Part shown: positions 7,382 to 12,593 of the stretch, one piece after another | How the letters are laid out: every line of letters begins with the position of its first letter | How positions within the stretch are numbered: position 1 is the first letter of the stretch | Source of the DNA: Micromonosporaceae bacterium | GTDB taxonomy: Bacteria; Actinomycetota; Actinomycetes; Mycobacteriales; Micromonosporaceae | Length of the DNA: 12,593 nucleotides | Assembly: GCA_003543035.1 (NCBI GenBank) | Contig: DPJL01000294.1 | Span: forward strand, 1 to 12,593 | Direction: 5' to 3' | Program-made: the position numbers and the translations under genes | The notes under the pieces: generated by a model | What the model was told of the DNA's origin: nothing | The model's input: the letters and a program-made list of their open reading frames with translations, nothing else | Database searches by the model: none

Positions 7382-7574
7382 GAGGAGATAACCGACGATC
7401 TCATGGTCAGGTGCTCACCGAATGAGCCAGGGCACGCCATCCCAGCAGTGGTTGATCCCCTCACGACCAGCGGGCGCACGGTCTGCCGAAAGACCTCAAC
7501 CTGGGTCCGATCCGGAAAGTGCTGACCCGCCAGCCGCTACCGATGTCGAGCCTGCCGTAAAAGCAGGCTCGACA
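7382..7574 (-). ncRNA. Predicted bridge RNA of the IS110 element (about 190 nt)
   Basis: Reading 5' to 3' on the minus strand: a perfect 12-bp hairpin with a 7-nt loop (7574-7544, TGTCGAGCCTGC and its complement); a first loop closed by 7533-7526 with 7474-7467 (8 bp, two wobbles); a second loop closed by 7462-7450 with 7393-7382 (12 bp, one bulge). The first loop holds CGGATC (7514-7509), identical to the left insertion flank, and TCGGCAG (7489-7483), complementary to the right flank including core CT. The second holds CTGGGATG (7445-7438), identical to the element's right end (3933-3926), and CCATGAG (7406-7400), complementary to its left end from the core (7585-7579). Each guide pair flanks an inner hairpin (GACC/GGTC and GCTCA/TGAGC). 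Order and polarity match IS621 bridge RNA. The folding was done by eye. Confidence 0.82.
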
Positions 7575-7585
7575 GAACCCATGAG

Positions 7586-8002
7586 ATCCGCTCGAAGAGC
7601 ACCTCGGCCGGCAGCGGTTTGGTGAATCTGCAAGTGAATTGTTTTCCGTTATCTGTCAACACTTCCGAAGGGACTCCGTATCGGGTCAGCGCCTCGGTGA
7701 ATGCCTGGCAGACCGTCCGGGCCGACGGCTGGGACACCACCTGCGCCATAACGACGAAGCGCGAGTGGTCGTCGATCCCGGTGACCAGCTTGCATTCCCG
7801 GCCCCCGGCCAGGTAGATGCAACCCGGCGAGCCCATCAGCCTCATACCGGGCAAGCCACGAATACAGCGACTGCCGCGAAGCACCCGCCTGACGGGCCGC
7901 GACCGCAACCGGAGCGCCTTCCAGCACTTGCAGAACAGCCCGATAACGATGCTCCACAAGCCACTCCAGCCCGCCACCGTCATCGCGGCCATTCACCGTC
8001 AT
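7586..8002 (-). pseudogene. IS481-family transposase, N-terminal block with internal deletion
   Basis: Start ATG 8002 gives MTVNGRDDGGGLEWLVEHRY, then VLEGAPVAVAARQAGASRQS and YSWLARYEADGLAGL, the helix-turn-helix of IS481 transposases. Near 7818-7826 the sequence jumps and changes frame to YLAGGRECKLVTGIDDHSRF, then VVSQPSARTVCQAFTEALTR, VPSEVLTDNGKQF and PAEVLFERI. Compared with the usual family layout, roughly 100-115 residues are missing between these blocks, including the rest of the DNA-binding region and the first catalytic Asp. Reading stops at the IS110 junction (7585): FERI here joins CRENG at 3922, so the insertion split a conserved motif. This half shares the fate of the C-terminal block and is inactive. 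Confidence 0.8.
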
Positions 8003-8049
8003 GCATAAACGAACGAGTGAATCTTGTTCGCGATGTGGTGGAGTGGAGT

Positions 8050-8108
8050 CGCCAAGGATGTCCCGGACCTGTCAAGACTCAGGCCGAGCCAACACGTTCA
8101 ACATGTCC
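8050..8108 (-). repeat. IS481 terminal inverted repeat, left end
   Basis: Read on the minus strand inward, this carries GGACATGTTGAACG, TTGGCTCGGCC, GAGTCTTGACAGG and CCGGGACATCC. Equivalent blocks occur in the same order at 2746-2805. It lies about 50 bp upstream of the transposase start. Confidence 0.65.
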
Positions 8109-8426
8109 GAGGACCTCACACCACGAGGACTTTCCGCTGACCGTTGACACACGTGGGTTCGGTTACGGCCTGGCAGAGCGCTCTCAGAATGCTCTTATCA
8201 GTCAGTGGGACCTGAGTGGTTCCGGAGAGTGCCACATGCAAATGTATGAGGGTGGTGAATGGCGGTGAGCAAAAGCATCCGAACCGTTCGGGCTTCGGAC
8301 GCGTGTATTGGTTGTAAGCAGAGTCTGTTCACGGCCATATCGCTTCCTGGCCCTGACCAACGTTCTGTTGCGAAAGATCTTGTCGAGGCGTTTCGTGACA
8401 TAGCCTCGGCCGTCGAAAGGTCGATC
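8109..8426 (+). other. Intergenic stretch before the small Tat-peptide gene
   Basis: No gene of a recognised family is seen. An open plus-strand frame from 8259 leads in frame into the small gene at 8427 but has no protein-like composition. At 8181-8201 two similar half-sites, CTCTCAGAATG and CTCTTATCAG, follow each other with an 11-base period. This resembles direct-repeat operators of OmpR-type response regulators, but it is only suggestive. Confidence 0.35.
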
Positions 8427-8579
8427 ATGCTGAACCGAAGAATGTTCACCCGCGGAGCCATCGTTTTGGCCGTGGCCAGCCCGCTGATGATGGCGGGCCA
8501 GCCTGCCGCAGTCGTCGTGGAACCCGGCCAGCAAGCCGGCACACCCGGGCACACAGTCCACGCCGGGCACGGGAGCTGA
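8427..8579 (+). CDS. Small secreted peptide with Tat-like signal, unknown function
   Basis: A 50-codon frame starts MLNRRMFTRGAIVLAVASPL, with a GAAAGG site 6 bases before the ATG. N-R-R-M-F-T-R followed by a hydrophobic stretch (residues 11-22) resembles a twin-arginine export signal. The remaining 20 or so residues are Gly/His/Pro-rich (GTPGHTVHAGHGS), possibly metal-binding. A short hairpin overlaps the stop codon. It may be a real small secreted peptide, or the truncated start of a larger Tat-exported enzyme. No family is recognised. The in-frame start at 8259 is less likely because its added 56 residues would place the signal internally. Confidence 0.4.
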   Translation: MLNRRMFTRGAIVLAVASPLMMAGQPAAVVVEPGQQAGTPGHTVHAGHGS

Positions 8580-8586
8580 TCTCCCG
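8570..8586 (+). terminator. Hairpin overlapping the stop of the small secreted peptide
   Basis: CGGGAG (8570-8575) and CTCCCG (8581-8586) form a 6-bp stem with a 5-nt loop that contains the TGA stop. There is no T-tract, which is common for actinobacterial terminators but leaves the call tentative. Confidence 0.35.
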
Positions 8587-8844
8587 ACCGTCACCGGATG
8601 CACTGCAGCACGGCGGCTGGTGACACGGTCTTGTTCGCGAGCGGCGCCCTGAAGCGGTGTCAACGACCATCTCGAGCTCCGCGCGACCCGGCAGCTTAAA
8701 GAATCCCTGAACCCTGACAGCGCAGCGATTCCGAGCGTTTCACGATCACAGCGCCGAACGCCAAGATGACGAAGACTCGATGCAGTTACCGTTTCGGGCG
8801 GTCCGCCGGAGAACCGACGTGCTCGGCTCGAAGCGGGGCTGGCG

Positions 8845-9070
8845 TCAGCTCCGGTTCAGCGTGTAGATCCAATCGAGGCCGTCTTCGCCAGCACAGTCAA
8901 GGTGCTTGGCGCGCAAGAACCCGACCCGTACAGCGACGCGTAGAGAAGAGGTGTTGTCAGGCCGGATGCGGGCTATGAACGGGTGATCTGGCAGATACGT
9001 GGTTGCCCAACCCACCCACCACGGCTGTCGCCGACTCCGGAGCCATGCCGCCGCCCCGCGCGGATGGGTC
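8845..9070 (-). pseudogene. GNAT-family acetyltransferase, C-terminal fragment
   Basis: About 75 minus-strand codons ending at TGA 8847-8845 read WWVGWATTYLPDHPFIARIR, then PDNTSSLRVAVRVGFLRAKH and EDGLDWIYTLNRS. The pattern I-A-R-I-R-P-D-N-x-x-S-x-R-V-A-x-R-V-G-F is the conserved C-terminal motif of GNAT N-acetyltransferases, which transfer acetyl groups from acetyl-CoA. The N-terminal half, with the acetyl-CoA pyrophosphate loop, is absent; further upstream the frame is antisense to the lectin gene. The fragment sits tail-first against the lectin promoter region, so it probably marks another rearrangement edge. Confidence 0.55.
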
Positions 9071-9151
9071 AAAGCGGTAGAACAGATTGAGGACCTTGCG
9101 GCCGTGGAAATGCATGAACTTGTTGGCTCACGTGATAGAAGGGAAGAAACC

Positions 9152-9970
9152 ATGAAAGATCTCCGCAGAAGGATTTTGGCAGTGGGCGTGACAGCCATCT
9201 TGGCGTTCGCCGGCGCGGGTGAAGCTTCGGCCGTGGAGGTGCCACCGGCAATTCAGAGCGTCTGGCACGAAGATGGTTTTCTGGAGGTTCGCTACAACGG
9301 CGAGTTGTGGTATTACACCTTGCCCGATGCGCCATACGGCAGCGGCCGGCTGGTGGACACCGGCTGGGGCGGGACCTCACTCGTCGCGATCGTCGCTCAG
9401 AACTACTTCGTCGAGGTCAAAGGCGATCATCTGCGGTTGTGGAACGTTGACCGGTCGAACGGCGGCTTTCGGGTCGTCGGCTACCGGCACATGGATACCG
9501 GCTGGTCGAATGCCAGGTTGATCGCCGGAGTGGGCCTCACAACCGGCGCCGGGTTCATCGAGGTCAACACCAGGGGTGAACTGGTCCTCTGGGCATTCGA
9601 ACACAGGAACGGCGTTCCTTACATCTACTTCAACGGAGTTCTGTCGGGCTGTTGCTGGGGAAATGTTCGCCAGATTGCTGGTCACTCCAACGCAAGTAAG
9701 TTCGTGGCGATCGATACATATGGTCATCTTTGGGATTACGAGCTCCGGGACACCTCGCTAGGAAACGGCTGGGTCCACGGCACATGGAAGATGTCCGGGT
9801 GGGGAAACGTCCGGCTGCTGGGCCCAGGTGGGCGAGGGCCATCGTTTGCCTCGGTGCGGTACGACGGCCAGCTCGTGCAATGGAAGGAGGTTTTCTATCC
9901 TCCCTCGAATTTTAACTACGGTCCCTATTACAAGGACTACGGCTGGGGCAACGCCCGTTTGCTCGGCTAG
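9152..9970 (+). CDS. Secreted five-repeat tachylectin-2-like beta-propeller lectin
   Basis: Start ATG 9152 (after AAGGGAAG) gives a 272-aa protein with a Sec signal: basic MKDLRRR, hydrophobic ILAVGVTAILAFAGAG, and cleavage probably after ASA at residue 27. The mature part is five repeats of 46-51 residues. Each pairs a strand block (FLEVRYNGELWYY at 43, FVEVKGDHLRLW at 86, FIEVNTRGELVLW at 135, FVAIDTYGHLWDY at 184, FASVRYDGQLVQW at 232) with a G-W-G-N-x-R-L-L type motif (GWGGTSLV 71, GWSNARLI 117, CWGNVRQI 168, GWGNVRLL 216, GWGNARLL 264). Five blades of this length with D/G-G-x-L-x-x-W strands match tachylectin-2, a five-bladed propeller with one N-acetyl-sugar site per blade. It probably binds glycans outside the cell. 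It stands alone and ends at a strong hairpin. Confidence 0.72.
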   Translation: MKDLRRRILAVGVTAILAFAGAGEASAVEVPPAIQSVWHEDGFLEVRYNGELWYYTLPDAPYGSGRLVDTGWGGTSLVAIVAQNYFVEVKGDHLRLWNVDRSNGGFRVVGYRHMDTGWSNARLIAGVGLTTGAGFIEVNTRGELVLWAFEHRNGVPYIYFNGVLSGCCWGNVRQIAGHSNASKFVAIDTYGHLWDYELRDTSLGNGWVHGTWKMSGWGNVRLLGPGGRGPSFASVRYDGQLVQWKEVFYPPSNFNYGPYYKDYGWGNARLLG

Positions 9971-9985
9971 CCTCAGCCGAGGCTA
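9968..9985 (+). terminator. Terminator hairpin after the lectin gene
   Basis: TAGCCTC (starting with the stop codon) and GAGGCTA form a perfect 7-bp stem with an AGCC loop, followed by AACATGTTTTAACC. The hairpin is nearly palindromic and could act in both directions. The second IS110 element lies just beyond it. Confidence 0.65.
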
Positions 9986-10035
9986 AACATGTTTTAACCT
10001 TGGACGTTGACTCGAAAATGAACCTCCGGTCCAGG

Positions 10036-11277
10036 TCAGGCTGTTGTGGGCTGGATGGTGACGGTGAGGCCGAGGCGTTCGAGTTGGGCGATGGCGCGGC
10101 GGCGTTGCCGGTCGGGGTTGTCGCGGTTGATGAAGTAGTTGACGCCGAGGTCTTCGTAGGGCGTGTGCCGTTCGAGGATGTGCCAGATCGCGATCAGGAT
10201 GCTGTGCGCGACAGCGGATTGCGCGCGTTTGCCGCCGCGGCGCGCGGCGATGCGCCGGAACTGGGCGTTGGCGTAGGAGTCTTTCTTGCGGATCGCTGAT
10301 AGTGCTGCGATGCCGAGGGCTGCTTTGAGCCACTTGTTGCCGGGCTGTGTGCGGCTGGGTTTGGCTTTGCCGCCGGTCTTGTTGTTGCCGGGGCAAAGCC
10401 CTGCCCAGGAGGCCAGCCGTGCGGCGGTGCTGAAACGCTGCATGTCCGTGCCGATCTCAGCGATGATGACCTGCGCGGAGCGTGGGCCGATCCCGCCGAC
10501 GGTGTCCAGCAGCTCAACCTCAGCCATGTAGGGTTCGATCTCTGTCTCAATGCGCAGGTCGAATTCAGCGAGCATCGTGTCGAGGAAATCTATGTGCCGC
10601 AACAGAATACCGGCCAGGAAGGCGTGATGATCGTCGAACCTGCCAACCAGTGCGTCTTGCAGGGCGGGCAGCTTCTTGCGCAGCGTGCCGACGGCCAGCC
10701 CGGCCAGGACCTGTGCGTCACGCTCCCCGCCAATCAGCGCCTCGATCATCTTACGGCCGGACACACCGAAGATATCGGTGACCACAATGGACAGTTTGAC
10801 CCCGGCGTCCTCAAGCAGCTTCTCCATGCGCTGCTTCTCGCGCATCCGTTCGGCCAACAGCAGCGTGCGCCGCCGGGTCAGATCCCGCAGGCGGCGGATC
10901 GGTTGCGGCGGAATGAAACTCGGCTGGACCAGGCCATGCGCGACCAGATCAGCGATCCATTCAGCGTCGGCCATATCGGTCTTGCGTCCCGGCACCGCCT
11001 TCATATGCCCAGCGTTAAGAAGCCAGCATTCGAACTGCGTTTCCAGCAAGAAAAACACCGGTTTCCAATAAGTCGACGTCGACTCCATGCCGACCAGGGT
11101 TACCCCATGCTCCGATAACCATGCCGACAGTTCCAGCAGGTCCTTGGTAGTCGTGCCGAACTTGCGCATGTGCATCGTCCAGCCCTTGCGCTGGCCCGGT
11201 ATCCGCACGCACGCAACCAGTGACGCCTTAGCGATGTCTAGGCCTGCGGCCCGTTCCACCACCACATCGATCCCCAT
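10036..11277 (-). CDS. IS110-family DEDD recombinase (transposase), uninterrupted
   Basis: A 413-aa protein starting at ATG 11277 with GGAG 6 bases upstream. DEDD residues are visible: Asp14 (A-G-L-D-I-A-K), Glu65 (G-M-E-S-T), Asp101 and Asp104 (R-K-T-D-M-A-D-A-E-W). The middle is helical and coiled-coil-like (about 125-260). The C-terminal Tnp domain has LLDTVGGIGPRSAQVIIAEI near 256-275 and WAGLCPGNNKTGGK near 291-304. The position normally filled by the serine nucleophile of an S-G/S-A pair holds Thr301 here, which might weaken activity. Sequence and motif spacing differ clearly from the first IS110 recombinase, so this is a different lineage and not a copy. The gene is intact otherwise, with its presumed guide RNA encoded directly upstream. 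Confidence 0.9.
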   Translation of the reverse strand: MGIDVVVERAAGLDIAKASLVACVRIPGQRKGWTMHMRKFGTTTKDLLELSAWLSEHGVTLVGMESTSTYWKPVFFLLETQFECWLLNAGHMKAVPGRKTDMADAEWIADLVAHGLVQPSFIPPQPIRRLRDLTRRRTLLLAERMREKQRMEKLLEDAGVKLSIVVTDIFGVSGRKMIEALIGGERDAQVLAGLAVGTLRKKLPALQDALVGRFDDHHAFLAGILLRHIDFLDTMLAEFDLRIETEIEPYMAEVELLDTVGGIGPRSAQVIIAEIGTDMQRFSTAARLASWAGLCPGNNKTGGKAKPSRTQPGNKWLKAALGIAALSAIRKKDSYANAQFRRIAARRGGKRAQSAVAHSILIAIWHILERHTPYEDLGVNYFINRDNPDRQRRRAIAQLERLGLTVTIQPTTA

Positions 11278-11309
11278 ACCAGCTCCGTCCTCACGCGACA
11301 GACAAAAGT

Positions 11310-11463
11310 GTGACGGCCGTCCGGGCGGGAGAGATATGTATCAAGACGTGGACTCACGTGCTCACAGCAACAATTCAGGGCACCTGCCCTCACTCCCGCG
11401 TCCGATTATTCACTGGCTCGCAGCACCAACGTTCTTTACGACGTCTACCCGGACGGCCGTCAC
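11310..11463 (-). ncRNA. Candidate bridge RNA leader of the second IS110 element
   Basis: A perfect 16-bp inverted repeat, GTGACGGCCGTCCGGG at 11463-11448 and its complement at 11325-11310, encloses 122 nt just upstream of the recombinase. Inside, GTGCT pairs with AGCAC and GGGC pairs with GCCC. The enclosed part contains GAATAATC, equal to the upstream flank of the element, and GAGTCCACGTC, nearly equal to its 3' end. A small CCGC-GTT-GCGG hairpin lies nearer the element end. The position fits an IS110 bridge RNA, but the two right-side guides are not evident. Confidence 0.5.
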
Positions 11464-11555
11464 CACACCATTTTCACGGATTCAGGACAGCCGCAACGCG
11501 GCGCGGATAGATTATTCATAACGTTGTCCAGGTGCGGTAGATCTCTAGTGCCGTG

Positions 11556-11738
11556 TCACGCAGCTTTCATCGTGTAACCCGGTTCTCGGATTCGTGAGTT
11601 GGGTGCGAAGTTGGTCTTTGGCCGGGTGCGGCGATTTCGCCATCGGATGTAGGCGCCGATCGCTGCGTCTTGCTCACCGTGGGTGCGGTGGTCGGTGCCG
11701 TTGAGGGCGAAGTAGCGCAGGGCCGCGAACTCGCATTC
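11556..11738 (-). pseudogene. IS630-family transposase, 3' exon only
   Basis: Sixty codons and TGA 11558-11556 read ECEFAALRYFALNGTDHRTH, then EQDAAIGAYIRWRNRRTRPK and end REPGYTMKAA. This is the C-terminus of IS630-type DDE transposases, in which S-W-L-N-x-I-E precedes E-F-x-A-L-R-Y-F-x-L-x-G-T-D-H. The first codon, GAA, is thus the likely third catalytic acid. Immediately upstream is the 3' end of a group II intron, not the rest of the transposase; the 5' exon is not in the window. The sequence TAGTGCCGTGTCACGC just past the stop (plus strand, from 11546) may be the IS630 terminus at a TA target. The gene fragment cannot give an active enzyme unless a 5' exon is joined. Confidence 0.75.
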
Positions 11739-11779
11739 GTTGGGTAGCCGGGACGCATTGCTGCGCCCCGGCCCCCTCA
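11739..11779 (-). ncRNA. Group II intron domain VI and 3' splice site (second intron)
   Basis: GCCGGG pairs with CCCGGC around a GCGCAGCAATGCGT hairpin, and the flanking GGG pairs with CCC. The unpaired A at 11745 lies 7 nt from the intron end at 11739, the expected branch point. The terminal CTACCCAAC is typical of bacterial group II intron 3' ends. Confidence 0.8.
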
Positions 11780-11814
11780 GAACCGGCCATGCCCGGTTTC
11801 CAGGCAACCGGCTC
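11780..11814 (-). ncRNA. Group II intron domain V (second intron)
   Basis: 35 nt starting GAGCCGGTTGCC and ending GGGCATGGCCGGTTC. The lower stem is GAGCCGG with CCGGTTC, followed by a two-base bulge and an upper helix TGCCTGG with CCGGGCA around an AAA loop. The AGC triad is present. Confidence 0.85.
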
Positions 11815-11830
11815 AAGCAAGCCCAAAGGC

Positions 11831-12306
11831 TCACAGACGGACAGAAGCGCTGGTTCCCTTGTCGCCGTTGATGTTCCGGCGGTGGCAGTGGAGTGCATGA
11901 GACGCAGTGCGGCGCGTTCGTCCGGTGTACCAGCACCCCACACGGTGATCGCGCGTTTGCCGATCGCGGTGCGGAGGCCCTTAAGCCACCGTTCCCATTC
12001 GTGTGGGTGTTGTGGCTGCTGGTCGGCGTGCAGTAGCAGTCCCCGGCATAATGGGCAGCGACCGCGTTGTAGGCGTAGGAGCCTGAGCATGGCGCTGCTG
12101 ACGGGAAGTTTGCTGCGGCGACGCCGCTGGTTCCAGTAGTCGGTCAGCGACGGGTCATCTGGGGACGCCCCGCCTTGTACCATCCGATGCCGGACGATCG
12201 TTGTCCAGGCGAACTTACGCAGGTAGTAGCCGGAGTCCCGGCCGCCAAACACTCACCTGTCCCGTCTGGACGGGTTGAACTCGCCGAAGTACCGGGCGTA
12301 CGTGCA
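11831..12306 (-). pseudogene. ltrA: Group II intron maturase C-terminus with HNH domain, truncated and mutated
   Basis: The reading frame gives CTYARYFGEFNPSRRDR, an in-frame TGA at 12255-12253 where the family has Trp (R-D-R-W-V-F-G), then VFGGRDSGYYLRKFAWTTIV and RHRMVQGGASPDDPSLTDYW. The HNH endonuclease follows: LLRLQRGRCPLCRGLLLHAD, then PHEWERWLKGLRTAIGKRAI and DERAALRLMHST. The second metal-binding block C-H-R-R is only obtained by a one-base shift near 11888, after which reading ends at 11831. The polymerase domain with YADD is absent. Three kinds of damage (5' truncation, a nonsense codon and a probable frameshift) make it non-functional. In related proteins this HNH domain nicks the second DNA strand to prime reverse transcription. 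Confidence 0.72.
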
Positions 12307-12593
12307 TCGGTGCGCGAGCGGCGACATTCCGCAGGGCGGACGTGGCGGGAATCCTTGCCCGGCACGCCCCCGCTGCGGCGCGGATGAACGACTTCTGCTG
12401 GCGGCTGTTCGACGGCGACATCCACGCGGAGTATCCCGGCCCATAGTTGGGTCCCCGCGATTCCAGTTCGTTGTACAGCGTGACCTGCGAACGCGGTGCC
12501 TGGTTCAGGTGCCGGGCACCGCGACGCTCAATCCAACAGAGATGCTCAGGAGCGGCAGTATGAAGCGCCCGTCGGCACCGACGTCGACCGACT
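12307..12593. other. Right edge: unrecognised sequence with a possible gene tail
   Basis: A plus-strand frame ending at TAG 12444-12446 reads FRRADVAGILARHAPAAARM then NDFCWRLFDGDIHAEYPGP. This looks like the C-terminus of a real protein that lost its beginning when the intron remnant was joined here, but I do not recognise it. No gene is supported after 12446. The last 22 bases are the reverse complement of the first 22 bases of the window. Confidence 0.3.
12572..12593 (-). repeat. 22-bp inverted repeat at the window ends, right copy
   Basis: This is an exact inverted copy of positions 1-22. It lies at the extreme end of the window, outside any recognised gene. It could be an assembly-graph overlap rather than a biological terminal repeat. 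Confidence 0.9.

Larger units (their letters stand above)
3925..7585 (-). mobile_element. IS110-family element (bridge-RNA type) carrying a group II intron
   Basis: Boundaries are set by the interrupted IS481 gene: the sequence GAGCGGAT-CT upstream (7594-7584) and CT-GCCGAG downstream (3924-3917) rejoin to GAGCGGATCTGCCGAG, encoding E-R-I-C-R-E. A CT dinucleotide is present at both junctions and there is no further target duplication. This is known behaviour for IS110 elements; IS621 uses a CT core. The element is 3661 bp, or 1499 bp without its 2162-nt intron, a normal IS110 size. It has a long 5' non-coding end with a bridge RNA, a two-exon recombinase gene, and a short 20-bp 3' end. Every component looks intact, so it could still be active. 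Confidence 0.85.
2746..8108 (-). mobile_element. IS481-family insertion sequence, degenerate, interrupted by an IS110 element
   Basis: The two outer ends carry long imperfect inverted repeats. Read inward, the right end (2746-2805, plus strand) and the left end (8108-8050, minus strand) share GGACAT, GGCTC, a closely similar stretch around GATTCTCAACAGG / GAGTCTTGACAGG, and CGGGACAT. The transposase lies between them on the minus strand in two blocks, 8002-7586 and 3922-2829. Both blocks are IS481-type: a helix-turn-helix start, the D-D-H-S-R-F and L-T-D-N-G-K-Q-F motifs of the integrase core, and Y-N-H-Q-R-P-H-Q-S-L. Exact outer ends and target duplication are not settled: TGTCA occurs further out at 2729 and near 8150, but no matching flanking duplication was found. 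Without its 3661-bp insert the element would be about 1.7 kb. It cannot move by itself. Confidence 0.75.
10003..11511 (-). mobile_element. Second IS110-family element
   Basis: The element is built around the intact recombinase gene at 10036-11277. The left-hand limit (10003) is placed where the 3' sequence GAGTCAACGTC (10013-10003) resembles GAGTCCACGTC in the leader (11345-11335, 10 of 11 bases). The right-hand limit is placed where the upstream flank GAATAATC (11517-11510) recurs in the leader (11412-11405). These act like left-donor and left-target guides. The resulting 1509 bp is normal for IS110. The right-hand guides could not be identified, so the ends may be off by some bases. It lies between the lectin terminator and the IS630 remnant and carries no intron. 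Confidence 0.55.
11739..12306 (-). mobile_element. Second group II intron, 5'-truncated
   Basis: Only the 3' part remains: the C-terminal piece of an HNH-type maturase (12306-11831), domain V (11814-11780) and domain VI ending ...CTACCCAAC at 11739. Domains I to III and most of the reverse transcriptase are missing; upstream of about 12306 unrelated sequence begins. It interrupts the IS630 transposase gene directly before its catalytic-Glu codon. Its domain V and maturase differ from the first intron, so it is a separate lineage. It cannot splice in cis. Confidence 0.8.

Noticed and set aside
2729..8150. TGTCA words as exact IS481 ends with a target duplication
   Set aside because: TGTCA is present near both ends, but the inner spacing differs by about 20 bp between the ends and no matching duplication flanks them, so the outer ends were left approximate.
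1..12593. CRISPR array, tRNA or rRNA genes
   Set aside because: No regularly spaced direct repeats and no tRNA-like cloverleaf or rRNA segments were seen on either strand.

Overview
The window is high-GC DNA with actinobacterial-type genes: strong GGAGG-like ribosome binding sites, Arg/Ala-rich proteins, and IS481, IS110 and IS630 transposases of the kinds common in Actinomycetia. A genus cannot be assigned from sequence alone. Most of the window is an accessory region built from stacked mobile elements, with a few chromosomal-type genes between them.

Left flank (1-2188, all minus strand): the start of a conserved actinobacterial gene running off the window, preceded by the C-terminal fragment of a TetR-family regulator, and a complete 606-aa multi-pass membrane protein resembling GT-C/GT39 glycosyltransferases. 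About 550 bp follow in which I recognise no gene.

Core (about 2746-8108, minus strand): three mobile elements nested inside one another. The outermost is a decayed IS481-family element with long imperfect terminal inverted repeats; its transposase has an internal deletion and two frameshifts. It is cut at its conserved FERI/CRENG motif by an IS110-family element (3925-7585). The IS110 recombinase gene is in turn interrupted after codon 12 by a full-length group II intron (5148-7309, 2162 nt) carrying an intact reverse transcriptase/maturase. Removing the intron restores a 412-aa DEDD recombinase, and removing the IS110 element restores the IS481 reading frame at the junction.

The IS110 5' non-coding end folds like an IS621-type bridge RNA: a 5' hairpin followed by two guide-bearing loops. 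One loop matches the two sides of the IS481 insertion site and the other matches the element's own two ends, in the left-guide-identical, right-guide-complementary polarity known for bridge RNAs. The intron's EBS2 pairs over 7 bp with IBS2, which lies in the sequence coding for the recombinase's first catalytic motif. The three layers therefore look guided: an RNA-programmed recombinase aimed at a conserved IS481 motif, and a retroelement aimed at a conserved IS110 motif.

Right part (8109-12593): a possible 50-aa Tat-type secreted peptide, an acetyltransferase fragment, a secreted five-repeat tachylectin-2-like beta-propeller lectin with its own terminator, a second and uninterrupted IS110 element with a structured 5' leader, and an IS630-type transposase 3' exon. 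That exon sits directly behind the 3' end (domains V and VI plus an HNH-type maturase remnant) of a second, 5'-truncated group II intron, placed immediately before the codon for the transposase's presumed catalytic glutamate. The first 22 and last 22 bases of the window are exact reverse complements of each other.
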